Shown piece after piece: positions 12,500 to 24,400 of a DNA stretch of 64,000 nt (positions are counted from its first letter, which is position 1; every line of letters begins with the position of its first letter). Source of the DNA: Breviolum minutum Mf 1.05b.01 (Eukaryota > Sar > Dinophyceae > Suessiales > Symbiodiniaceae); NCBI GenBank assembly GCA_000507305.1, contig DF240107.1, positions 1-64,000 of the forward strand, written 5' to 3'. The notes under the pieces were generated by a model. It did not search any database. It worked only from the letters and a program-made list of their open reading frames with translations, and was not told the DNA's origin. The position numbers and the translations under genes are program-made.

Positions 12500-15400
12500 A
12501 TGACCGAGATGCCCAGATACACAAAATCCATCCCAGAAAGTCCGCTGTTCTCCGAGGTTGAAACGGAGTTTGGTAAGGTAAGACCGGGTGATGCAAAGCA
12601 TTCAAGAGGACTGCTTTTTGCGAGGGTGGGGAACCATCTCGAGCATGGAAAATGTGGGAAGACCACAGATTTTAGAAAAATTCGGACGAAAATCTTGGAG
12701 ACTGCTAGGAGACCAAGACGAAAATCGTGGCTCGGTCTTGGTGCTCAGATGACACTGACAATACTGACAGCTTGGGAGAATTTTTTTGACAAATGATTCG
12801 GAATACCGAGGAAGAGCCGCCTCTTCAAGACACCGGCACATTTCGGGGAGACTCAAAATGAGGACTTGCTTTTTTTTTTTGAAAGACAGGACATGTCAAT
12901 GTGAAGGCTTTCTTTTCTTTTTTTTTTGAAAATATAGAAATTGTTGTCTTCTCTCAGGAAAAGAAGCCAAAAACGCCGAAGACCCCAAAGACTCCGACAT
13001 CCTCAGACAATCAACAGTCCTCACAAAGTGTGTCTTGGTGGCAAAGCCGTGACTTCAGATCTGCCAGGATCCTTTCGGCAAGTCATGTTTCCTCATATCC
13101 AACTCCCCGAGGCAAAACACCGGATTGCTGCCATCAAACGCTTCTTGCCAAAGCCTGTTTCTGCACAGAAGGCAGATCTTCTCATGGCTGCGTAGCTATC
13201 CCGGTAGGCTGCCTGCTGTATAGCTCTCTTTCGACTCCAAACTTGAAATCTCGAATCACTCAAAATCTGCTTGCAGGGTGCACCAGAAGAGCCTGATAGT
13301 GAAGATGAGGCCTTTGTATATTGAAAGAATTCGTGAACAAACTGACTTTTTGAACGGCCACGTCGCCGAATCTGACACAATGACACTGACACTTCAGTCA
13401 CTTCACTTTCTTGGTTTCTGCATCTGCCGAAAAAGTTTTTGCCCCCAGGCAATCAGCATTTATGCCAAGGCTGGACAATAAGTTTCATCATGACATTGAA
13501 GTGTTGAAGTGTATATCAAGGTTATATCAGAATAATCACTCATTCTGCAAAGAGTCTAGAGATTTCTCCAGATTTGACCTTGTATCATGTCAATATATTT
13601 TCATATGAAAGACATCATCAGACATTTTTTTGTGCTTCGGTTTCGCCTTGTTGTTGGCTCCAGTCACGACCACCTGATCCTCCAGAAGATGCCGAGCGAT
13701 CAGCCAAACTGCCTGGATCTCAGCAGTTCCTTCGATGATTGGTTTCCGAAGTGTGCCAAAAAACTCCAAGAAATCACAGCGCATAATGAAACAGTATAGA
13801 ATAAGATATCTTTTTTGTTTTTTTGAAAAACTCCATGCTTCTACCAGCAAAACTCAATACTCAATACTCAACTTGCCAAGCCGTACAGAAAACCCTTCTG
13901 AAAGGTTGAAAGCTCTGGAGACGGAGCGGCTCTTTGAAGGTTGTTCCATGGAATTTTTGGAGCTTTTGCTGCGAGAAGCCAAACGTCGACACCTGGCACC
14001 GGGCGAGGCGGGATTCGACAGCTGGTGTTGGGTTGATGAAAAAATAGAGGTTGGGTTGATGACTCGATGACCTTGAAGGGGGTCAAGAGAAGACTTCAAC
14101 AAAAGGCCCAAAAACCACAATTTCCATGGTGCCTATGCTGAAATTTGAGCAGACTTGACAATTTCGATCGTTTCGGGTGCAGTGCTGTGAGGCACTGCGG
14201 TTGAGTGATTGCGGCTCATTATTCCTCATTGAAACTGGAGCCCTACGTTTTGAGGCGGCGAGACTTTGCCAGACAAAACGCGGAATAAACGGACGAATGA
14301 CGTCACTGCAGTGTTTCTCAGGTGGGCGATGACCAGTTTTCAGTGCAGGGCACCGGATCCATTGTGAATGGTGCTGGCTTCCTACGGCTCCTCAATGAGG
14401 TGAAGGGGGGAATCTTCAGTGCACTGGAAAAGAAGCTTTTTGATCAACTATTTATATCGATTTATTTCAACAGAACAAGTTTGATTTCAACAAAGAGCAA
14501 GGAGCCCACATTGGTCAAGGCTGTTACACGTTGCCAGGCTCGGGTCTACAAGCAGCGGAATCCTACGGGAGCCCCAGCGCGGCCAAGGTGCTGAAGCTCA
14601 GAGCACTGACAGCTTTGGCATGGCATAGCGTGGTTGGCAAAAAAACATGAAAGCCGAAAGCCTTGGAATAACTGGTGCCCTTCCCAGTAATGGCCTTCCA
14701 GATGACTTGCCGGCATTTGTGTTGTTTTATGTGACAAAGGCCTGCTCGCAGTCAGGGCTATGATGTTCATGGCACGCACCCTTAGAAGTTGGAAGGTGTC
14801 ACTGGAGTTGAGCAGTGCCACAAAATCCAAGATCAATGGATTTGCGATGTTCTGTGTTTTGATGTCTTGAGTAGTCTTAGGATCAAAGATCGATGAATTC
14901 CAGGATTTTGCGATGCAGAATCTGGAAGAGTAGCAAGCATTTATCATTCAGATACCAATGATATCAAACCCGTTCTCATTATTTTTCACTTTTTCAACTA
15001 CAACATACTGATTTTGTTCTCAAATCACTTTGTTCCCTTTCTTTTTTTCATGTGCCCTCACACCAAAGTTGCCAGTCAAAATCCCAGCCCAAGGATTTGG
15101 TGGGGCGCCACCGACCATTTACCTGGATTTTCGTGGCCCACCAATGCAGCCAGAGGTGGATCGTTTATCATCGGAGCATGGTTTGGCGGTTCGGCTTAGC
15201 TTAGGGGAAGTCACTAGGAAAAGACTACCTGGTTACCTAATATCAAGATTTTTTTCTGGAAGTCTTGGGTCTTGAAAAAAAGAACTGAAATTTCAAACAA
15301 TGGTTATTGAGAATGTAGATTTGAACCATAGTCTTTCGTTTCCCATTTAGATTCCTACGGGAGCTGCCATGCATTTGGGAGGAGTATGATGGCCCGGATG

Positions 15401-18400
15401 AGACGACGATGGCTTTCTACAATACATGTTGCCACCTTGGAAAGCAGAAACGACTCAGAGATGGTATCTGCAACAGGTGGCATCCCATATTTGCACGAGA
15501 ACGTCACGATGGAAAGTGTGAAATCTTTGCAACTCCAAATTCAGATACTAAAGAAGTGTGGATAAAACACAGTATGATTCAAAAACTATCAAAAGTTTCT
15601 TTTGAACTTGCACGGTGTATATTTTTTTGCACTCAAGACGATGCGAACGAGCGCTGCCTGCTTGCAATCCGACGTGCCGCAGCACATGGCAGAGATTTCA
15701 CTGCCAAAAGATCAAGTGGACCAATAGTCTGGGCCCATAATCAATCCATCAAGATCTTCGCTGTACGGATCAAAAGGCCCACACATTGTGTGTGGGAGAT
15801 CTTGAATGTCGCAACACCTGGATTCAGTGCTCCATTCGAGCTCACTGACAAAATTGATGACAGCCTTCGCTATCACCAAACACAGGCCTTCCGGAAAGGC
15901 CTTCGCCTTTGCGGTACGCCACTCTCCATCCGCATTACGACCTCCAAGAGTTTCAAAGGGGCCACTGTACACTGAGGCCTCTTTGATGTAGTGCTCGAAC
16001 TTTTCCAAGCGAAGGGTCAGAAACGTTGTTGGCTTCCATGAGTACTGCCCCAAAGGTCCCTGTGCGAAATGGACCAACTTGCAGCGAGAAAATCGTAGTA
16101 ACCGCTCAACAAAAACTGACCCCCAAATTCGAAATCTTCCACTCTCAGGGGGCGATCCCCTAGGGTGTTCAAGGGTTGCACAACACCCACAGATCATTGC
16201 AAGCACGAAGAATCGGGCAGCCGTGTAAAACAGCACGTTTCCGACTCTCAACTGGGCTTGCTCAGCTCGATCTAAACCAGGTAATCCCCAGGGATGATCC
16301 CAGGTCCTGAGTGGACGAGGTTTCTGGGCTCCATCTGAAAGAGGGAGCCAACGAGCATCTGTGAACGTTTCGCACGGGGGCGAAGCATGGGCCCCAATGA
16401 CCTGCTTTTGCCGCATTCGATGCATCCACAGCAATTGTTGAGTGGGGCAGAGGAGGTCACCAAGCTCCTTGTGGATACACAAGTCCAGACATATCGGAAA
16501 AAGGAGAACTCCATTGCCAGGCGTCCGTAGCTGCCACAACTGAGACGCTATATCTCCTTGCCGACGGTGTCCACTGTAGAGTATCAGGTAGAAGCATTCT
16601 TTGAAGAAAGGCCGGGCTGCAAACACTTCAGGGGGCTCCCACAACTGGACTTCCTCTCGCCAGCGCACTTCAAGCGCTGCAAGATGAGCAAAGGCATGGC
16701 TGTGCCCAAAACGCCCAAAACCATCCCTCGTAGTATGATCTCTCAGCCCCATCCATGCGGGCAAAGAACCAAAGCGTGCTTCAAGCCTTCGAAGACGCTC
16801 ATGGGGTGTCTCAGGAGGAGGTGCACGGGACCGCTGCGGGACCCAAAAGTTTTTCGCAACTCCGTACAGCAAATCTAAGACACGGTTCACTTCCTCAAAG
16901 TCATCCTGCCGCCAAGAGATCTCCTCAACAAGATCGCACACTGCGCCTTTAAAAGACTCCAGGGTCTCGGTGGGGCACTTCTCAGAGGCCTCAACAAGCT
17001 CAGCAGAAAAGGCACCCCAATCATCTTCATGTAGAGTCCAAGGCCCATCACCGTAGTTGCGCCATTGCTCCAGAAAAGAAATTTGGTCGCCAGCAATTCT
17101 GTTATAGCCCTGCAAATCAACTGGCACTGGCGAAAGATCAGTAGCTGGAGAAACCTGGGGCGGAGCACAAGCGGTTGTAGTGTCAACCGGCATCCTCGTC
17201 TCCTTGGTGCGAATCCCGGAACGACGCTCTTCACACAGCTTGACAGCATCAGCAGAGTCCAAAGACCGAGCAAGGTCCTCAGAGACAGGAGTGCCATGCT
17301 CCAATAACCATGGCAAGCACTTGGTGGACTGATATTGCACGTGCTTCAATGCTCGAGGACGAGTGTGAAAATCTTTCCTGCAGGCCGGGCACCGCGAGCT
17401 AAGTACGAAGCTTCTGGCTGCCACGTACTGCTTGTGCACCCGCTGGCGATGAGTTGCCAAATGCGCCTCACCCTTGAAGGAGGCACTGCAGTCTGGACAC
17501 CGATAGCGGGCGCATTCTGCTTGCCTATCATTGGGAACTCTGCATGTCCATCCCGATTCAACGAACTCACTCTGAATCCAGTCTTCAGCATCAACAAGGT
17601 CAACAATCATTTGTAGCTGAAGTTGATGGGCTGACACAGCCTTGTGCAATGCCCGCTTCAAGCTCTTGGCGGAATCACCACGTGCATCGAGAAGGTCAAG
17701 TGGTTGTAGTGCACGCAAACTCCCAATGAATGAAGCCTGCCCAACTGTCGCTTCAAGCCAGTCAAGTGCGGACTGGACGCACCCAAACCAAGATCTCTCA
17801 GGAGCATTTCTGCAGGCCTCAAGATTCACATCAATGGCACGTGGCAGTAAATCATCGGGGGCAGCGAGCAAATTCGCAAACAGTCTCAGACGGCAAACAT
17901 GAAGTAAAGCGTCTGGGGCAAATGCTCCTGCTGCCAAAGCAACATGCTCGATTGTCCTTCGATGATAGTCGGACCCAGGGTCGGATCTGTACATGCAATT
18001 GTACAACTTCCAAAGGGCAGAGGTCCAGGCGTTGTACTCCTGCTCATTGAGACGCCTCCAAGTCCCAACATTGTGACATAGGACTGAAGTGCCAAGAGAA
18101 GCCAAGATCTGCTGCCGTCGTCGTAAAGGAATCCGCCCGTTTGAAAGGCAAGACTTGGCAAGGGGCTTGATTGCCTGCAAGGCCATAGCACCACGAGTTC
18201 GCACTTCAGGTAACAAAGAGTCTCCATCAACAACACTACCAAGGTGCCGGTATGTCTGTGAGACTGTAAGCTGAACTGATTTGCCATGTTCGACCAGGCA
18301 TGGGATCTGCGGATCTGTGGTTGCGAACCGCCTTTTGTGGTATTTGGCCGACTCACGGCCCCGATAGCAAACCAAAACTGAAGTTTTTCCATGTCCATAT

Positions 18401-21400
18401 GAAGGAGACAAGCCGTGTCGCAAAAGCGCAGAATGCACAATGGAAAATGCCACAGCAACTCGACTGTCAATGCTAGAGGCTTCACCGGCAAGCAGGACAC
18501 ACGTGTCATCAGCCCACGTTGTACCAAAGGGCACTCCGTCAACTAACTGCAAGCAATCAGATGTAATGAAGTTCAGAGTACACTTCAAACAGCACTTGAC
18601 TCATCGCAAAAGCAAAGAGCAAGTCCGCTAAAGGATCGCCTGGCCTTGTACCTGTCTGCGGTCTGCACATGTCTGCGGCTCCAGGAATAACGAACCAACT
18701 GTTTGAAAGGGTCGAAAGCACCAACTGCTGAAGGACTTCCGGTACTGAAGCCCCACTCAACAAGTCAGACTCTGCAATAGACCTCGTGAAATCTTCAAAG
18801 GCAGAGGCAGGAAGCTGCAACCGTTGAAAGAGAGCAGCAACCGCAGCACATCCATCTGGAGCAGTTGTGTCGTAGAAGAGCTCTTTCACAACAGAATAGT
18901 AAGCAGCCTTAATGTCAATGAACAAGACTGCAGCAGAAGTCTTCATAACCGCGGCCGTATGTTGATGAAGCCTGACTGCAAGATGCGCCGTATCTACCCC
19001 ACGCTTCCGAACACAACCGCATTGCATGGGGACTGCTGCATGCTGAAAATGCTCGACCAAACGAGACCTCCAACTCTTGACAAAGATTTTAGCAGCTGTG
19101 TTTTGCAGCAAGATTCCACGATAGGAAGAGGGATCCGTAGCTCGCCCCTTGTTCTTCGACAATGGCACCAGAAAACCACCTCTGAACTGTAGTGGAAGAT
19201 AGCCACGGGAAGTTGCCTTGAGGAATAAAGCATACAGGCGAAGACTTGACCCATCAGGGTCCCCTTGCCAGAGCTCGGCACCGATACCATCATAGCCAGG
19301 CGCCTTTCTCCACGAGAGAGCTCTCAATGCATGCTCCAGTTCGGCTCGTGTGGGGATGGAGTCAAGGGAGAAGCCATCCAACATGCAAGGCTGTAATAAA
19401 GGTTGCGAAGTCTCAACATAGTCACCAGGGGGCTGAACATCGGCCGACTCAATTGAAGAGAAATGCTGCTGCCAAACCTTGACAAGCCGGCCCCTGTATC
19501 GGCCATTGGCCTTGGTGTCAATCTCCGGTAAGTGCTTCGGAACCCTGAAGCCCTTACTCCTGTTGATTGGTCTGCGGGGTCGGAGAGCCTGAAAGATGCG
19601 CCTGGAGTTTCCACCAGAAACATCCTGAACAAAGGAGATGTCCGCATTGGCTCTGTACTCAAGCAAGTCTCTCTTCCGGCACGACTTGAAACGACCAGCC
19701 AAGGCTCGACGTGCCCAAACTGTAACCGCCTTCTCTTGCCGAACCGTAGAGAGCGATGTAGTGCCACTATCACCACTGCAGGTAGAGCCTCGCTTCCAAG
19801 CCTGAAAAATTTGCTGTAGGACCAAATGGTCCTCCTGGCGGTCAAGCTCATTCAGATACTTCTGCAAATCTTTCCGAGATTCAAGAACGTTCCAGGTTTC
19901 GTTGGAAAAGTAATGCTGCCGCATCACTCTTTTACCTTTCGGAAAACGTTCCTTCAAGCAGCGTTTGCAATGCTGCTCTATAGACCGCCAGTGAAAGTCG
20001 ACATCGACTTCAACAGGGCATGCAGGCATAGTAGCAACAATGTCTGACAGGATTCCCGGATGATCATGCGCAGTAATTCTGTCATAGTTCGCTCGCCTAG
20101 ACAAAGACACTTCAGACTTGGGCTGAACTGTAAGGCAAAGCTGGACAACTGCTGCAGAGTGATCGAAGTCACCTGACAAAAGATCTGTGGAGGAAACATA
20201 TGAGGTTGAAATGCCTTCTCTCCAAGCACCAGGAACAGCAACATAGTCGACTCTGGTTCCGCTACCAGTGTGGCTGCGAAATGTATTCGTCGGACCATTG
20301 TGCCATTGACGAAAGGTTGATGGCAAAACCATGTCAAGGTCGACAATCAACTCTCTGGCATACTCACCTGCAGTGTCCTCACAATCCCAGTGCCAATCAC
20401 CAACATGTTCAGAGCACACTGCTCCGACCTTGGCGTTGAAATCACCAAGCAAAACCACCTCACGCTGCCTGCGTTCTTCCAACAGCGCACGGAGGTCAGC
20501 CCACCACTGAGCAATGTCTTCTTTAGCTCTTGCTGCTTGTGGTGCATAGCAGACCACGAAGTCACAATCAAGCAGCGGATGGTCACACTCAACTCCCAAA
20601 ACTGTGGAGCTGGAGTGCCAGACTTTGCAGTGATCTGCAGTGATTGGGCCGAAGGGTGTTCTTGCAAGAGCACCATCTTGATTCAACCATAGCTCTACCC
20701 CACCTTGACCTTGATCACTTGCGGAAACTAACCGAACATAGCGGTTCGAAAACGATACTGTGGAATTCCGAGCTCGAGTCTCTTGAAGCCCAACAACATC
20801 GAGGCCTTAAAGCCAAATTGCTCTGCAAGAATGCTAACCTTCCCAGCAAAGTTGGTGTCATGCTCCTTCAATGACCGAACGTTCGCAGTAGCAAACTTCA
20901 GATCAACTTCACATAGAGGATGGTCACGAGCAACTTCATCAAATTGATCGAATACCTTGCCTCCAATGGTGAGGGCAGGGCCATAAGCAGTTTTATTCAC
21001 CAAATCTGCAAGTGCCGGAAATTCAGGGTTGTCATTGACGTCAGATTCAATGAGCAACCATGCCCAATCCCATAGAGGCAGGGATAGACCTGCAAGGAAG
21101 TCAGGAATTCCACAGAAAGGCGACCAGCCTTGAGAGCCTTTGCGACTGAGTCGACCACTTCATTGTCGACTTGCCCTGAGTGCTTCACATGCCTGTACTG
21201 CAAGTGAGGAACCAGCGATTTGGCAAGCTGATACATCGCTCGTGCTTTACCTGCTTCGCAACCAATTGCATCAGGCAGTTTTTGTGCACCAGCGAGTCCA
21301 AGTCCAATGCAGGTGGAGTCGCAGTAAAGGGTCACCGGCCTTCGGCAGTCAACCAACGTGCAGCAAATCCAATGTAGCGCCGCAAGGGCACCACGAGCCT

Positions 21401-24400
21401 CTGCTGATAAGGAGGAAGGAGCATCTGAGAAGGATGCACCAGTGTATCCCCAACGACGAAACTCAAGTCCAGGTTGTTGAAGAACAACTTCAAAGGCCCA
21501 AGCACAACTACTGTCTTTCTTGAAGAAAGAGCCATCGACAAAAATGTGATAGGCACTAACACAAGCAACTGGAGGTTGAAGCTGATGCACAAGTTGAACA
21601 AACGGATGAGCATCAGGGATAAGCGTCCAGTCATTGACAAAACTGCAATCTGGCCACGGAACCAGTCCACAGAGAAAATCACGAAGGACAGCAACAGCCT
21701 TTCCAGCCCCTGCCAGGCAGCTCCATTTGTTGGGTGCAGTCCTGAATCAAGTAGAATCAGCTTCGGATGGGGAGCCTTGTGCGCAGCATGGACATCAGCT
21801 GTACCAAGCTGTAACAGTGAAGGGTCATCAGCATCACCGTCCTTTTCTTCTTCACCTTCATGGTCAGTCACCACATTGCCAGTGACTGGACTACGCGACC
21901 TGCTCCTTGTGTACTCAGAGGGGGCAGGATCAGGCTCGGACTCAGAACCGAGCGAGGAAGAGTTAAAAACCCTCCGCTGTCGTTCAACTTGCTCCGACTG
22001 CCGTAGATCACAACGAATCGACGTAGCTGAGCTCCCAGATCTCGAGCGTATCAGAAGCTGGACAAAGTCACCGTTTTGAAAATGTCTGGTGACAGAATCA
22101 CGGGCTTGCCACATGACCTTGTTCACATAAACCTCACAGTACAGCTCACCAGAGGTGCAACGGTCAAAAGCTCTAAGATGATGCAGCATCCGATCACGTG
22201 TCGCCACATTGGGACCCCACATCACCCGGAAGAGAGACTCACGGTCAGAGGAGACACCTTGTTGAACAATGAATATCTGAACCAAGTAAAGCACATCAGA
22301 GTGGAAATTCTTGCGAGCTGCATCACCCTGAAGCTCAACAATGTAGTTACGGCCAGGAAAAACATCTGGCGGAAAGGGAATCTCATGGAGCTCAGCGATA
22401 GAGCGACTGCCATAACTAGGAAAATGCCAGGCATTCTGAACAGCATCACTTAGAGGCTCCACGCTGTCATATTCAACCGCGATCCATTCAGTCCCAAACT
22501 TATGCACGTGCAACGTCTCAGAAGTACTTCGCAGGGAAGACGAAGTCTGCATGTAGCTGGTCACATCCGCATCGGAGACATCCCCAACCCGTAACTCACC
22601 ACACCAGCGGTCAAAGACATGGGGGCTCATCACAGGCGAGGAGTCAACCAAGGCGGACGAAAAATCAGCTAAAAGCAACTCGTCACATCTGGAGTTCGCA
22701 ACAGAGACGTCACTACCGTGAACAGTGCGGGATGTCTGGAGGGACGAAAAACCTTCAGCATCATCATCAACCAGCGCTCTGATAACTTCACCATCAGAAA
22801 CGTCAATGCGATCACTCCCACGGACTATAACTCCGTTCTTTGTAAGGATGACGTGTCCCCAGAATGGAACATCGACGACTCGAAGCAGGCCATAGCCAGA
22901 GACGCCATGAGGGACTTTGCAGAGATGCACAGTCTCAGTGACACCTAAGACGCACTCAACGGCACAAATAGCCCAACCAGCAGCAAAGTCCGTGCTAACC
23001 AAAACCCTCAAGGCAAGCACTCCAGCCACCAGAACATGTTGCGGTCGAAGGTGCACAGCTCTCATCAAATCACATGGAGCAATCTCACTCCACAGATTTT
23101 TTGCATGACGATCCCAATCACTCAAGGCACCTATGGGAAGATCTTGACGTGACCCATGATCACGTCCAAAGTAACCATAGGCAATCAAACGAAAGGTAGT
23201 GGTGCCAGGGAACGCAAGACTAACAGTCTCAGCCGCTTGCTGGTTCGCATGCTCAATGGCCCTTGTCCAGTAAGGGCTTATATCATCACCAAGACCAACG
23301 AAGGCAGACCTGATCCGGACCATATCGACAACGTCAATCAAACCAGGACCTTCGTCAGCAATTACATCTTCACCTTTAACCTGAAGCGGAGATGAGGACC
23401 TGCTGCCTTCACACTGGCGCACCGAACTCACATCACGCTCAATTTCAAAAAGAGCTTGAAGAGAAGCATCCCAAAAGTCATCTTCAAAGCTCCCAAGATC
23501 GACATCATCGCGAACCTCACAGGCCATAACTGAACCCACATAGCTAGCCTGCAGAGGACCATAGCAACGATCTACGGCGGAACCAGTATCGCGGTGCACC
23601 GGAGATCCACACAGCTCAGTACGGTGTGGAAGAACAAATGTAGAAGCGCTGCGGATGCCATCAGCAGATGCATCCTCATCGACAAAAAGCCATTCAGCAA
23701 CAGCTGAAAAAAGGGGCCTTCGGACAAGTCCATTTTTGAAACTGGCTTGCCGGCCTAACCAAAACCTGGCGGCCTTGTTAGATCTACACCATCCACTTCC
23801 ATATCCTCCACATTGATCACGTCCGCGCTCTTCAGCTTCTTGGCAAGGGCATCTTCCTTTTCTCCATCTCCAGTACGCTTCGGTGAGGCAGCATTGGCAT
23901 TGGGAGGCCCTTGAGCAGTGGCACCATTGAGCTCTTCGTCTGTTGAGAGAGCCGCAGCTCTGTGCGATGCTGCAGCATCCTTCAAGGCATCTTGTGCAGC
24001 GACCATCTCCCTTTCTGTAGTGCAGCTTTCTTCTCCATGAATCTTTCCTTTTGCTGATCGAACTCTTTCTCCAGCTGAGCAGTGAACTTCTGCCAGCCCA
24101 AGGTGAGCTGATTCAGCTCCGCCTTCAGCTTCACTGTTGTCTTCTGAGCAGCTTCCAGCCGATTGCTGGCCTGCTTGACAGCCTGTGGGTTGTTGCCTGT
24201 CTTTTTCAGAAGGTAGCTCTCGATCTCTGGATTGAGTTCCTGACCAATGGCCTTCAAGTGCTGGCGAAGACCGGATAGAATGCCATCCACAACAGGCTCC
24301 TTCGAAGGAGCCGGACTCTTTGGAGCAAGATCTACTGGGGTAATTCCCATAGACTGCAAGAGCGATGAGGATTGCCAAGGAGCCTGACCAGTACCAGCAG

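Noticed and set aside
15351-15975. Long plus-strand open frame running from a host exon across the LINE edge
   Set aside because: It crosses the target-site duplication at 15612-15622. The first 70 or so bases are a real CNB-gene exon; the rest is intron and antisense LINE, open by chance.
17335-17525. C2H2 fingers as a host transcription factor
   Set aside because: They are continuous in frame with the LINE RT on the minus strand and lie inside the target-site duplications.
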